The notes below the pieces were generated by a model. That model did not search any database. It saw only the letters and a program-made list of their open reading frames with translations, and was not told the DNA's origin. Below, piece by piece: positions 1-13,657 of a stretch of 64,000 nt of DNA. This DNA comes from Mesocentrotus franciscanus (Eukaryota > Echinodermata > Echinoidea > Camarodonta > Strongylocentrotidae): assembly GCA_037976565.1 (NCBI GenBank), contig CP137682.1, positions 4,772,827-4,836,826 of the forward strand, written 5' to 3'. Each line of letters starts with the position of its first letter. The first letter of the stretch is position 1. A program made the position numbers and the translations under genes.

Positions 1-2092
1 ATGTCAGGGAGTTTGACAAATGTTTATTTTCTGTTCTTTCTGTATATTGGAAATATTATTATCCATCTTACATCAAGATGCGCTTAGCCTCGAATGGAAG
101 ACATCATGTTTGATAATCAAATGAAGTAAGTTAAAACATTTTGTCTTTATCTTACTATTAAAGTAGAAACTTTAGCAAATCAATCTTTTATGCTTTGTTA
201 ATATGGCTATTTTTTGTTGCCAGATTTTTTTTTTTAATTTTCAAAGTGAGTGCTGCGATTCAATATCTTCAAGGTATGGCACTTTTGTGCATTCAGACCA
301 CCCTTCAAATTCACCAAAGTTTTTTTAATTGCCTTTGTAAACCCATCTTTCTTGTATACCTTTAAAGTAATCATTGACATCATTGATATACAAGAGTTAG
401 CAAAGCTCCCAAATGGTCTACGTGCAGGGTAGGAAGTTACTTCATTGATAAATATAAGGCAAATCTTTCTGCTGCTAGAAAGGCTGTCGTAAACATTTCT
501 ATAATCTGCAATAAATCAGTTTCACAATCACATGAATTATACTTAATTTACAGAGCTAGACATACAGAAGTCTGGATAAAATATCCATTCAAAAAAAGTT
601 CATTCTTTTAGGTTTTACTAATGAAAGAGATTAGTCACATAATTTTAGATTTAACTCATCCATGTAAACATCCTCCCGATACCATTTTACTCATCCTGTT
701 AGATATCTTTCTAGAAACGTATCATATCCTTTCTTGTTTGCAGCCACCCATCCGGGTAGCAAACTCCTACCTTTAGAGGAAGTAATATTTGTTTAGCCAG
801 GTATTCTGGTCGCCCTTAAATTCCATCCATATTTGAAGAAAAAAATCTTCATGTAGGGTGTTGCTATTAAAATTGTAAATTCAAGTTCTAAAAGAAATAT
901 ACTTCTAGATACAATGTATTCTATTTATCTAGAGCCACATAATCCTTACTGAAGGTTTTAAAGTAAATCCTGCTTATATAATTTGATTGTTTTTTTTATA
1001 CAAAGCATAATCTGACAAATTATAGGAAATATTCAAAATATACTAATTAGTGAATAGCCATGATAATACAACTTTGTTTTGTTATTGCTTTATATGTATA
1101 GCATTGCTACGATCTTTCTTCTCTTGATACATGTAGCTCATTTATGTACAAATTGCATTAATTAAAAAAAGTAATCTTGTTTTATTACCGTTGATTGTAA
1201 ACTAGTGTTACGATCTTTACACTAGTTATTTCACTTTACATTCAGTAAACCACCCAGGGATTTAAAAATAAAACCTTGTACTGTTATTGTGAATTACACG
1301 ATAATACTATAATCTTTAAACTTGTTATTTTCTTCAAAGCATCATTTCCTTCTTGTGATATCACATTTATGTAACGATTGGTATATTTTCTTTTAAAGAT
1401 ATCATTGCTATACCACATCCTGTTTTTATTATGTCTCTCTTTTTAAATATTAAGCATCGACCCTCTTGTATTTCCCCTCCTTTGAGTGGTAGGAGGGTTA
1501 GGAAGTCTTATCTTCCATGAGAAGGAAATAGATAAGACAAAAAAGTGCATTCTGCAGTATGAGGAGAGCTATCGCTTCAGCTAAATCTAGAGCTGCAGAG
1601 CGATCAAGTTTTATAATAGTCGTTAGATCCATCAAGAATTACAAATTGAGTCATTCCAGGTGTAGATATCAGGGTTCAACTGCTATATTACAGTGTAAAG
1701 CTTCATTCTCACAAAACACTGTAAACCACCTCAAAAGTACTGTGATGAAATCAAATGACTTGATCGCTTCATGTTTTGGTATCTTGTATAACACAGAGAG
1801 AATCAAGACACGTTTTTATTCACCCCCAATTCTTTTTCATCGTCACGTAAAATGGTTATATTTTGCCACGATTGTTTTGTTGTTGGTGAGGCGCTTTCAG
1901 CATCGTGTGTGAACAAGGCTTGAGGAGTAGAGTCGTTCAAAGTTTGTAACATGAACGGACCTCCTACTGATATCCATACCAGGACGTAGGAACTAGATTT
2001 AGGCTTGCATTACTGGTCCAAGCTTGCATGTGAACTGCCAGTGTAGGGTGGGATCTTAAAAGCTCCACATGCACGTGCTTTCCTCGGCCAGC

Positions 2093-2120
2093 CGTCCGTC
2101 CGTCCGTCTGTCTGTCTGTC
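2093..2120. repeat. (CCGT)n/(CTGT)n microsatellite
   Basis: A short compound tetranucleotide run switches from CCGT units to CTGT units within about 28 bases. It sits in a locally more GC-rich patch just after a CACGTGC sequence. Confidence 0.7.
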
Positions 2121-4171
2121 AAAGTGTTCTGGTAATCTCCAAGAGATTTTAGTGGGTGGGGAGACTTTACGTGATCTGATCTAGTTTGGGGAAGAAAATC
2201 AAGAAGAACTGAGCTGATTGCCTGGAATGGTTTTGTTGAGGATTTTCAAGCTTTGGTGCAAGACTGATTTCAAGAAGCGTTAATGAAGGCAGCTGTTTCT
2301 GTAGTCTCTGAGCGAGGGTGATAACATTGTTGCTGTGTCTTCAAAAGGCTGTAAGTGCATGCATGTGGGAGTTGTCTCTTTTATTAATCTACATGTATCT
2401 AGCTAGAGTAACACTTTAGAAGTCACTGCAGAGGTGTGCTGCTTCAAATTGCTGAGCTCAATTGCTGCAAACTTTCAGAAAGGTTGATTAGGTCTTTTCT
2501 CTGGGAATAATGTGTGTTTTGTTAGCAGAGCCTGCCAAATGACAGAGGTATTGCCATTATCAAAGGTTGTAGAGAGTGTCTGGAAGCAATTAGTTTGATC
2601 AACACCACGTGAAAGATCAAAGTCAAATTCATTACAAAAAAAATCACCAACCAGTACTCATCAAGGCTGAAGACTGGTTTTGGAAGTTCATGTTTTTTTG
2701 TTAAAGGTACTTAATGAATCACATGATGTATTGATCTCTTATCGGTTTCTATTTGTTTTGAAATGATGCCTCAATTGGATAAGTCAGCTTTAGGATGTAA
2801 TTTTGTTATGGATGTACAGTAACAGCCTTCTAGCTTGGTCATTGTACTTAAATGACTACTTCCTCCAATTGTAGTTTGACCGCCTTCTAGTCACTTCAGA
2901 CAGGAGAATGAAATTGTGCTTCAGTTGTAGTTGCATGTTCATAGAGTGTAGTCCAGTGTTGCTTTCAGAGGATCGCATGCCCTCATAAAGACATTGTCCT
3001 TTTGGAGACATTGAGGACAGTGTCCTCTTGAATCAGTTGTCTCTGAGAAGAAGTTGGGATTACCTTGAGTGTCCTACTGATGCGGTGATTGCTAATTACC
3101 AGAGCATGAAGCAGTGCATATATTCCATTGTCACTTGTAAATTTGGATACTTTGAAAGTCACAGTTACGTATCAACTGCTCAGTTCTAAAGCAAGAAATA
3201 GTGCACAAGGTTTATGTGTGTGATACCATGACCACGTACATTTGAGGACATTTCCTTGATAAAACAAAAGTGATCTAATTTGATGATTGAATGGACATCA
3301 CTGAAACTCGATTCTATTCGAAGTTCATGGTTTATAGCAAGGATCTTGACTTTATCCGAGAGTATTGCAGCCTTCTATTTGGGCGAATCCTGTCGTCAAA
3401 CACAAGGGCATCGAACTGGGTTGTGAAATTAGTGTTATATCAACAGGCCCTCTGTCTTGACTTCGTCTGTGATCGGAGCACTTGCGTCGATTCAGCTATT
3501 CTTGGAGAGAAAGGAGTGACATGATTATTTAACGTGATTATTAACCTGGATTATTCACGATGTACGAGATCAATGCAAATAGGTAAGGAAGAAATCTGTA
3601 TGTCATCAACCATTTTGTTCTTTCGTCATTAAGTAGATTACACACACAGGAGTAAGTTGATGTCAGGTCTTTAACTTTCTCATCCTTTTCTTTCACCATG
3701 CATTGACTTCTTGAGACAGACTTTGAATCGTAGAGCTGTAGAGAGTTTTAAGGCGTGTACATGTACATGTAATGTTGATAGCAGGGTGGAGGTCTAGCTC
3801 TGTAGCATTATTGAGATTGTACACTGCCTGACCTCAAGAGCATAATCCATCGACTCTTGAAGATTACTTGTAATTCGGTCACACAAAGCTTCAAGGTTAC
3901 TTTCTCATAGCTTGTTCATATGACAGAGGAAACGAACATCATTGTTTCATTGTGCTGGGCTGAGGTTGTATACTCTACCATTAGAACGTGGATTTATATT
4001 TTGAAATTGCACAGATACTACATCGATTCCATGTTTTCTTTGTGGTGAGTTAGTAGTCTTGATTATGATGTTGTGTGGTCTTGAAGTACAGCAAAAGTCA
4101 CCACTTTGTCTCTAGGTTGTCTCTTGAATCTAGTATTAGAGAGTCAATCCCACAGTTCGGTAAAAACAAGT

Positions 4172-4575
4172 TTAAAGATAAAGACCAGTTCTGGTCATGC
4201 GATTGCATTGTGAAAGAAACGTTGTGGAATCGATCAGAAAAGGTTGATCATCTAGCATATAAGTATTGGTGTGTACTGCAAGGTTCTGGAATCATCAAAA
4301 TGATAAGAAATTTGGCCCAGTCTTGGTAAAGTTACAAGCACTGTACATAGAAGAATGCATATGGGACTACGCGACCACGTGCGCGATATCTATTTGGTCC
4401 CAATAGATATAATAATTTACCAAATATATCAATTACTAGGCGGTTTCCCGACTTTCCGGCAAAATTTGTATCATCACGTATTAGTCAAAACGTTTCTTTC
4501 ACATGATTGGTAATGAGAGCTTCCATCTCATTTTTTTGAGAGAGGGGCGTTTCCAAAACTGGTCTTTACCTTTAA
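4172..4575 (+). mobile_element. 404-bp non-autonomous DNA element, TTAAAG family, copy 1
   Basis: The ends are inverted repeats: TTAAAGATAAAGACCAGTT on the left and the complement of TTAAAGGTAAAGACCAGTT on the right. The interior 4201-4375 matches 46660-46860 on the opposite strand over roughly 200 bases, which shows that it is dispersed. It carries no coding capacity beyond a short accidental frame (4075-4329). The size, TIRs and lack of a transposase indicate a MITE. Superfamily is not assigned because the target duplication is unclear. Confidence 0.7.
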
Positions 4576-4724
4576 CTTTGTATTAAGTGCTTTATAGAAT
4601 TTTTTTATTTGTTTTTAATTCTGTTTTTTAGAGTGAGACTAAAACAATTGTGTCTGAATTGTTGATGGTTGATGTGTAATTCAAGCGGCATGCTGAGAAA
4701 ACAGGTTGATGCTTGAAGACAGGT

Positions 4725-4878
4725 AACCAGTGGATGTACAACTTTAAGTCTTACCTGAAGGACTTGGTTAATGTAGAGGATTAATCCCTTACAAAGGCCA
4801 TTGGTTTTGCTGCTTGCTTTTGAACCCTGGACCTTCCAGTTTAAAACAAGACCATTGATCCACTACTGAGCCATCAGG
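4725..4878 (-). mobile_element. tRNA-derived SINE, copy 1
   Basis: Read on the minus strand, the element starts with a tRNA-like head containing an A-box-like GATGGCTCAGTAGTGG and a B-box-like AGGGTTCAAAAGC. The remainder matches 30953-31097 closely, for example GAGGATTAAT followed by CCTTAC. Two dispersed copies with split pol III promoter boxes support a SINE. The head looks closest to tRNA-Thr/Lys types but is too decayed to name. Confidence 0.6.
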
Positions 4879-5027
4879 TCTTCCATAAAGCGGAATATTT
4901 TCCATAGGATATGAGGATGTTATGAAGGAAGGAAGTTAGGAAAGAGAAAGTGGTTTTAAAACCATCAGATACCAGGCTACTGAGCTTCTGTTTATAACAG
5001 GATGAAGAAATCAATGTATCTTGTGAT

Positions 5028-5096
5028 GAGAGCCAGAAGGAAGGACTGAAGTGACATTACTTTATAAAGATCTAACGTCCTTCTGCCTCTCAAAAG
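5028..5096. repeat. Possible decayed copy of the 65-bp palindromic MITE
   Basis: GAGCCAGAAGG on the left and CCTTCTGCCTC on the right form imperfect arms around about 40 bases, with TAAC next to the right arm as in the better copies at 8037, 11595, 18987 and 47231. The divergence makes this a weak member. Confidence 0.35.
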
Positions 5097-5886
5097 TTGT
5101 GTGGTATAACTTTTGTCATCTAGTCAGCCATGAATAACATTCATGTGAGGACAGAACTGCTACATCCAAACCACAGCACAGCCGCTTGTTCTGTGTTCTG
5201 CAAGACGTTGACTCACGCTGCTAAGTTTACCCCAAGACGTGATAGCGTCATAGTGCAGAGATATCTCGAGTTAATGTTGCTCTTGAGTTAATGACTAAAT
5301 GGTGTTATATTTGGACTGCACTTGACTGGAAGGGTAGTGGTTATTATTGGTACCATTTTTACATTCTTCACACCTGTCTGTTTGTCTGTTACACCTGTCC
5401 GTTTGTCTCACCTGTATTGCTTGGCTCTGGACTGTCACACTTGGACTTCAATAGTGTTTTTTTGTTTTGTTTTTACTTTGTTTTGAAACAGAACCAGTAC
5501 CATCTTTGAAGACGTGAACTGCACATGTACATGGATGGACTACTTGAAATGATAGAATTTTCTCATTTGTTTGATTCATTGTGATGCAATGTACAAGGAC
5601 ACATCAAGTACCCATTTCTAACTATTTACAGGGCTCAACATTTGCCTCCAACCTCAGGTTGTCGGGACTAAATTTATTCACTCATTTTCTTCTATTTTGT
5701 TGTAAAATGTACTTCCCATAAGAGATTTCTTTAATTAGTTTCCCGCATAATTTTAATTAAAGAAATTATTGTCTTTTGTATCGTATTCATTTGATGCATA
5801 TAATTATAACATAACTCTCATTTGAATGCAGCTTCCTGTTTAATATATTTAAAATTATGTTTCTCTTTGTTTTTTATTCTTTTCAG

Positions 5887-6036
5887 TGACGACACTGGTG
5901 TTTGGAAGGGCATAAACCCGATGGGAAAGATTGGTTACTTTCAGCGGGTGGATACGGTCGCCCTCGGCAATAGTCAGATGGGAAAACTCAAGAGATGGAA
6001 AAGCGGGAGGTCATCCAAAACAGAAAACAGAAGAAG
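5887..6036 (+). CDS. Gene 1 exon: C-terminal half of an SH3 domain plus basic linker
   Basis: The acceptor TTTTCAG and donor GAAGAAG/GTAAGA bound a 150-base exon that starts on a third codon base and ends two bases into a codon. The peptide begins DDTGVWKGINPMGKIGYF. The W-K-G ... G-K-I-G-Y-F ... V-x-L pattern is the last three beta strands of an SH3 domain. The usual Pro after the Phe is Gln here (YFQ), which may alter ligand binding. A basic linker rich in Lys and Arg (KLKRWKSGRSSK) follows and leads into the CRIB in the next exon; basic residues before a CRIB commonly strengthen GTPase or membrane binding. The N-terminal SH3 half is not found in the window. Confidence 0.72.
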
Positions 6037-8036
6037 GTAAGAAAATCTTCAAAATGATATCACTTTCTATGTTCAGTGAGCTGATAGGGTAAAGAGTAAA
6101 TAGTTTTCATTCCTACATACCCTCTTTATATTGTGAAATATTGCATGCAAGGTATTGTGTGTGTTTAATTGTGAACAATAAATGAAATACAATATTGGCT
6201 TGATATTACTGCACAGTTTATATGGGTGTTTCTGAGTCACTTGTGGCATGATCTTTCAAGATATATTGAGTTTTGAGTTATGACATTCTAGACACACTGT
6301 TGGGAGTTATTTGATATCAATGAGCTTAATTCATTCCGTATTATTACATGTCATTCATATTTACTTCAGAGACACAATTATCTGTATTGGGTCTTTCAGT
6401 ATACTCTAGCTTAGCTTGTCTACAAGTTTATTTGCTGTTTTATCATAATGATTCATACCATACTTCCAAGTTTCATTTTATGATTTTGATTACATGAATA
6501 TATACTCTCATTTTATTTAATTGTTCAAAGATCAAAAGACGAAGACAAATTATTTAGAGCCCACAACGTCAACTAGAAATTAACTTGTTCAATCAATAAG
6601 GGGAAATGCTAACTAATAGTAGCTTTTAATAAAGCATTCTAAAATAATGAACCTAATCCAAACATAAAACATGAAGTGCATGGGAGAAACAAATTTTTGC
6701 TGTATAAAACTAACAGCTGATTTATAGCTAGTCTTATCATAACAGCCTTGGTGCTTATAAAACAGTATTTTCTCAATTTTGTTGCAAAATATGCTGCAGA
6801 TTAGTCATCTGTTTTCAAGCTATTATCCTAATGACCTCATCAGAATCACTCAGGTCAAAACAAAACAAAATATGAAATAATATGTTGTGATTAATATTGA
6901 TTTAGTTGTGGATTAACAAATAAAGCAATTACATCATGATTTAGGATGTGGTTTTTCAGGGATCTGGGATTGTTTTCCTTGTTTTGAATTATTGTTCAAG
7001 GTACAACAGAGTTTGTGTATGGGGAATGTACAATAGTGTGGGATCTCTTTGCACTGTACGTGTGTTCACGCATGGTTACACACACTAGTGTGTCAATGCC
7101 CCCACAAGAGAGTGACACAAAGTAGTATTTCAATTTTTATCGGAAGTTGAGGAAATTCACATATTTCTTGCATTTGTGCCAAAATAATTCCCCTCCTGAA
7201 ATAATGACAGCTTTTAAAATCAGTTCGGGAAAATGGATGTTATATCACTGTTCTTTACTATGTACAGGATATATGCACAGTGGGTACTTCACTTTAATTA
7301 TTTTTGGATTTCTTTGGTATTTGATTATAAATTGCTCAAATTTGAAAATCTTTTTTTCTTGGGAATAAAAGGGGCCTTTATGATTTTGAATGCATGTTTT
7401 GATTTGCCATAGTATATAATTTATTCATAAACCATTTTACAGCATATTGTATGCATCACAGAGACCAAAACGACAGAGGTAAGACATTAGATAAAATGCA
7501 TAATTCAGCACTTTTTTAAATTTCATGCTTAACTTCCATTTATTCAATTCCTTTCAAAATCATTAAAACAAAAATCAAGAATCAATTTTATTAATCATAT
7601 TTCAGAGTGGGGTCATGTGTATTACTAGATGCATGGAGCTAAGTTTTTCTCTGCTTTCTCTTCAAAGGCACGTCACTTTCACAAAGGATTTCACATGAAA
7701 TCATGCAAAATCACAACATTTCACTTTTATGCCATCACTTTGGGGCTTCTTTTGAAAATGTAGCATTTTCAATATTTGACCTTGCATATACACTATTTTC
7801 TAAGGGTTTTACTGTTTCTTTGCATGGTTTAATTCTTTGTTTGTTTTCAGCATCTTGTGCATCTCTTTTCAGCACGGTCTTGCACGCTCTTATTTTGCAT
7901 TTTGCATTTTGCACTCTATTTTGATTATTTAAAGGCAAAGTAAAGCATTCTCAAATGTCAGGAAATAAAAAATGTGATCATGATAATTGGTCATGTACAA
8001 TCTTTAAAAATGGACTTGCGATACATGTAAACATGG

Positions 8037-8100
8037 CCTGTTTGGAACTAGAAGGGCATTAACTCATAACAGAGTTAACACCCTTCTGGCTCCATACAGA
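8037..8100. mobile_element. 65-bp palindromic MITE, copy 1
   Basis: The arms CTAGAAGGGCATTAACTC and GAGTTAACACCCTTCTGG pair around a short loop, flanked by CTGTTTGG and CCATACAG. The same arms recur at 11595, 18987 and 47231, so this is a dispersed palindromic element rather than a chance hairpin. Confidence 0.7.
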
Positions 8101-11100
8101 CGATATACTAGGCATAAGACTTTGGGTAATCTTCCCTGGGAAAACTAGATTCTTGAAAAACAAAATTGACATGACCGAAACTATACTTTGCCTTTCATAT
8201 TTATTGCATTATTTGAAGGAATTCTAATCTTGTTACATGAAGTCACTGCAGCTGATTCAGTTATCCACAGCGAGTGAAGTGTTTGTGCGTGAGTTGCTGT
8301 GATGATTTTGCTATTGAAGTGGGGTTTAACAAGCTGTACGAGATAAAACTAATAAGAGGATTGCTTTTTCTTTCCTCACCATACCCCTTTCCATAGAGAC
8401 TGAGAGTGTTGCTAATTTTTTCTTTACCTAAATGTGTGAAAACAATCATGCGAACCATTCCATAATTCATGCAGATTATGTCTATGGATTTATATTAAAC
8501 TATCACACCACTCTGGTGTAATCATTATTTTTTGGACAATTATGTCTGTTTGATATTAAACTCTCTGTCCTTCTAGTTCTTCCTAGATTTTTAACAATTT
8601 TTTGGTTTTCTTTCCTTTTTGAATTATGGAAAATATATATGTAAGTTTATATCCAGTGGTATACCCTGTACAGGAAAGTAATTTCACCTCTGCACTGCTT
8701 ACAATTAATCAGAGCACCTGCGATGTTAATTTTTAATTAATTTTTATGTGTTCTTATCAAAATAAAGTCCTTAAAAAAAATTATGCTTGATATTCCATTT
8801 TTAATTTTACATCCATGCTTCTTCTGTGTACCCGGGTGCAAATAATTATTTCTTTTCTTCAATGTGTAAACACAATCTTGCAAATATTTCCATGATTCAT
8901 GCACTTGTGCAAATTGTGTCTATGGATTCATATTACAAAGACAGCTCAATCTGATATTTATTCATTTATTTTTTAGTTAATTCTGTCTCTCTGTTATTAA
9001 AAACATAACCCTTTGTCCTTTTACTAGGTTTCTTAACATTTATTTTCCTTTCTTTTCCTGATTTGTTTAATGAAACAATATGTAAATTAACTGGTCATAT
9101 TAACTATGAAAAAGAAAACCCCTTCATCTCTGCACTGCAACACAATTTTACCAGAGCACCTGTGATTTGATTATATGATTATTCTTTGTCTTTTACCTTG
9201 TGTGAAATCATATTATTTTATTTTTTTAACATTTGTTACATTAATGAGCACAATAGTCCTCTAAAAATTATATTCCTTTCTTAACTGTGATCTTCAGTTA
9301 ATACTTAATGTCATATTTGGTAAGCTTTGAGAAGCTACCTGGAGGGAATATGTAAAACTTCTTTTGGTATAAAGCTTGAAGGCTTTGCAGATTAAAGCGA
9401 TAGGAGAAAAATTCCAAGTCATGATTAAATCTAAAAATTCCTATGATTCTTATTGAATGAATAAGTCTTTTTTCAATTTTTATTCGAGCTGATGAGCTAT
9501 ATTTATGGGCATAAATCTTGCCTGAGATATTTTACAGCACGTAAAAGCTACAATGTAATGTATGAATTTAACATCCCTCATGAATGCACCCCTGATGGGG
9601 TGCAGGATGTACCCGTCTGATACCCCCATGTCGGGTATAGTCTGGTAGAGAGGGGTGTGAAGTTGTGTGTGGAGGGGGCAGAGAACAGGGGTTTAATATC
9701 ACTATGCCACATTATTTATGCTGGAGAGGGGGTGTGGTGGGGTGGGGATAGGGGACACTGTAATCATATCATATATCGTCTACTGGAGGGGTGGTAAAAA
9801 GGTGTGAGGGATTTAGTTTAATATGGGGGTTAAGGTACAAGAAGAAAGAGGAATTGGTGTGGGACAGAATAAAGGGGGAAAATCTTTAGAGAAAATCATT
9901 TTCTTGAATAGTGGAATTACATGAACTTTAAGAGGGAGAAGGTGAAAGGGGGATGAGATGCTAAGAACAGGTCACAGGGTTAAGTCACTTGCCTTTCTAT
10001 AAGATACTTTTCTGGCCACCCTTCTAACCATTTTCAGGTTAGGAAAAAGTATGGGACATCGGTAGGAAGCAGCTTCTTTGCTACCTTTTTATGAGAGGGG
10101 GTCCTCAATTTCACCCTGTATGGGGCCTTTCAAGGAAACATCAGCGAACTTGAGCTTTTCAGTTGCAACAGTTTTTGTGAAACGCTGCCTGATCACTTGT
10201 ATCATACATGTACATCACATGGATAGGGGTTGATTCTCTGTGTTCCATGTTTTCAACGTATCACCTGTTAATTAGTACCAGAAGCTGAAGACTGTTGATG
10301 AGATAGATGATTGTCATACCATCTGCTGGTGTTTTTCATCGGTGTATCCCCTTCATGAATCACACAAAGACGTCAATTGAGACGTATACGAGTCTCCTTT
10401 CTTACCCGTGATACCATGCATGCAGATGTGCATTGCCTTGGTGTATGTTATGTACTGTATTCAATTTTTCATTTGATTTCAACAGGGTAGCTCTCTTAGT
10501 ATTATAAATAAAAAAAATTCTGATGAGAGGCCCTGTACAAATTAAAGATTGCAAATACAAAAGGAATAACAAATTTTAAAAAGTTTAGATACAAGAACAT
10601 ATCATAGAAAACATTTCTTTTTAAAACATGATGTAAATATGAAAACAGATATTTAACCAGCTTATACAATGTCATACCTGTCAATATTGATTTGCAAATA
10701 AAAATAAAAATGAAAACATACATTCTGGAAGTGCAGTAAACATTTTTTGTTTTCATGAGAGCTCTTCTGGGAATTATGAAATTAAATATGGCAATAAATG
10801 AGAATATTTGTTCTAGATTTTAGGGGCTTTTGGGGCTAAAATTTTGCAAGATTATAACAAGGACAACAAATAGACGTGCTAGTCATCCTTTTCTTATAGA
10901 TTTCTGTAAAAAACAAGACAAGTGAATAATGTTGATTCCGAAGTGCAGTCTGACAAAAGGAATCAATGGAAGTGATTCATTATAGGTTTCCCTTTCCTAT
11001 CAGTCAGCATTACAGGTTAAACACCATTTGAAATGAATTCAAGGAGTTTATTTTGTGGGACATAATACAATAAGAGTTTTATGTCTTGATTCAAACATAT

Positions 11101-11594
11101 AGCTAGCTTTGATTTCAAATGTTCAAATGTTGTCTTGGCTGCTTGAGTTTTTTACTTGTTTCTTTTTAAATTTCTTCAACTCTTTTTCTGCATGATCCAC
11201 CCATTAAAAGCCTTGTCAAAGAAAATTGTGGAAACATTTGCATGGGCATGTTTCAGACTGGAATAAAAGTTTTGTGCATTATTATTTTTTTTTTAAGAGA
11301 GAGAGAGATGAACGATCAGCTTGATTAAGAAGGGGTTAAAACTGTCCTGTAGTTCAAACAGTTTGTTACTGTTTTTCACAAACCAGTTTAGCAAAATGCA
11401 AAAAATCTTTAATAGTATAGCATGTTTTAGCATACATGTACATTTAGACTACAAATACATTATACACAACAATGTGACTAACAGATAGTCAGGAATTGAC
11501 TGGGCTCTTAAAATGAGTACCGGTATTCCTAGATAGCGTTTTACATTTGAGAGATGTGTTCTCTTTCTCAATTTGTCCATACAGACTGTACAAA

Positions 11595-11672
11595 TTGTCT
11601 GTTTAGGGCTAGAAGGGCATTAACTCTGTTTGAATTATCTGAGTGAATACCAGTCTGGCTCTCAGCAGACAA
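11595..11672. mobile_element. 65-bp palindromic MITE, copy 2 (diverged right arm)
   Basis: The left arm TCTGTTTAGGGCTAGAAGG is near consensus. The right arm (GTCTGGCTCTCAGCAGAC) has lost part of the match, but the outer TTGTCTG/CAGACAA ends remain inverted repeats. Confidence 0.6.
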
Positions 11673-13418
11673 TATAAACACACTGTACATGTATCTTTCC
11701 AGGGCAATTTTGATAGGATTAATTTTGTTTTTGCATGAGTGCATGCTCATAAAGTAGGGATTCTGCATGTCAAAATTAAATTGAAAATTTTATTCGATGT
11801 TCAGGCTCGCCCCTGCCTTGATCAGCTGATCTTTTTTTCTTTAGCACATTATAGCTTATAAGATTCACTCATTGGTGTTTTCTTCCATCTTCCTTTCCCT
11901 TATTCAATTCTCTTCTGTCTATTCTTGAAACACAACTTTTCTCTGTTCTTTCTCAAATTTGATTATATTTCCATGGAATTATTTTCATCTTTTGTTTCTG
12001 TCTCTTTCTTCAATATATTTTTATCCTCCTCTTTCTATCTTTTCCTTTCATACATCACTTTGATATATATCCACTTCTGTCTCCCTCTCTCCTCTCTAAA
12101 TCTCTGTCTTCCTATATCTTCTCCCTCTATATCCCAATTATCTCCCGTCATATTTTCTGACGGGGGATGTTTATATATATCTCACGCTTGGTCACCCCGG
12201 TGTTGCGATCCGCACTCTCCCATTATTGCTTGGTGCCGTCTGTGTGGGGCATGGTAATACGTTCGTTCTTTCGTTCGTTTATCTCGTGTTCCTCTGGCTG
12301 GGACACACACACATCCTCATCCACCACCACTACCACTACCATCATCCATAACTCAACCGCTTCTCATTATATTGGTATCTGTTCGTGTGTGACGCTTACT
12401 GACTATCTTGCTACCCATCTTACCTGCGTAGCTGGCATGGCCATGGGTATGTATTAGATTGGTGTATAGTCCCATTGGCTTTCTACATCCATGTTCACTT
12501 CGGTTTGCGTTTTATTTTCTGGTGTCCCTTTCTTGATCATCTCTTATTTCTTTTGTTGTTTGAGTTATCTATCCCCTTCTCAGTTTTGTTGTTTTGTTTT
12601 GTTTTTATTCCTGCTGTGAGTTACAGTGATGCTTGCTTTTTACTTTTACTTTGGGTTTTGACAGTTTTATTCACATGATTTTAGAGCCTTTTCTGCACTT
12701 TGTTCTGAGTTCTTTTTATTTTGTTATTTTCTTTTTCTTTTGTGGAATTGCTTCTTTATATGATTTGTACTATGCTTAATTTCTAATGTCTGTTTTGGTT
12801 TTGAATACTTCTATTTTCTTGTGTTGGTAACCTGTCTTATTACATAATTTTCTTCCTCTTTCATACAATGTCTGTTTTTTATTGGTTTTCTTCAACTCTC
12901 TTTGTAATGTTTATTAGGTATTTATTTCTATAAATTCATTGTGTAGTACATAACATTGGTACATGTACAAGCTATTCTATACTATTGAATATTCATAATC
13001 ATTGAAATATAATTGGTATTTATTAAAGAGTATATCTATGATTGTGTATTATAAATGTATGGTGTATTTAAATTGTTTCGTATTGACTTAGCTGTGTGTT
13101 AATCTTGTAACCAAAGTGTACGTATGTGCACCTAATATTATACACCAGCGCAGAAATGTATTTTCTACGAATATATCATTCCACTTCAGTAAATGGTGAA
13201 TTATGTGGGAGCACTTACAAACATTATTATCAATTGCTTTATAACTGTAACAAATCTTATGTTATACTCATATTTGAGGGAATGTCTCCATGATATATAT
13301 GCAGAGTGATTTCCATATGTTTTCATAGACCATTGAACTTCATATCCTTTTCCAGATGTTCTTTTTCCTGTTTGTGGCACTTGTGCTTTAATATCTCTCT
13401 ATGTGTTTCTCCGACTTG

Positions 13419-13449
<31 letters not shown>

Positions 13450-13589
13450 TCTCTCTCTGCCTCTCCCTCTCTCTCTCTGCCTCTCCCTCTCTCTCTGCCT
13501 CTGCCTCTCTCTCTCTCTCTCCCTCTCTCTCTCTCTCTAGGCTCTCTGCCTCTCCCTCTCCTCTCCCTCTCTCTCCCTCCTCTCTCTCC

Positions 13590-13622
<33 letters not shown>

Positions 13623-13657
13623 GCCTCGCCCTCTGCCTCTCTCTCTCTCTCTCTCTG
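13419..13657 (+). repeat. CT-rich polypyrimidine tract, about 240 bp
   Basis: The sequence is almost pure CT with interspersed CTGCCT units, forming a higher-order pattern close to (CT)nGCCTCTCCCT. The predicted Leu/Ser/Pro-rich (plus) and Arg/Glu-rich (minus) frames across it are artefacts of the repeat. Confidence 0.9.

Larger units (their letters stand above)
1..5886. other. Upstream or intronic sequence, no exon recognised
   Basis: The first visible exon of gene 1 starts in mid-codon (phase 2) inside an SH3 domain, so coding exons must exist further 5'. I found no convincing partner here: no open frame encodes an SH3 N-terminal half (ALYDY-like) with a donor in the right phase. The stretch is AT-rich, with a short (CCGT)n/(CTGT)n run near 2093-2120. 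It contains the TIR element at 4172-4575, a SINE at 4725-4878 and a decayed palindrome at 5028-5096. The frames at 1559-1912 and 3291-3524 have no recognisable protein features. It is best read as an intron of gene 1. Confidence 0.5.

Noticed and set aside
7470..7486. 17-base microexon with AG and GT flanks between gene 1 exons
   Set aside because: Its length would shift the frame between the SH3 and CRIB exons, which already join perfectly without it.
12167..12457. Possible alternative first exon ending ATGGCCATGG/GTATGT
   Set aside because: The phase does not match the next exon of gene 1, and the encoded peptide would be only a few residues.
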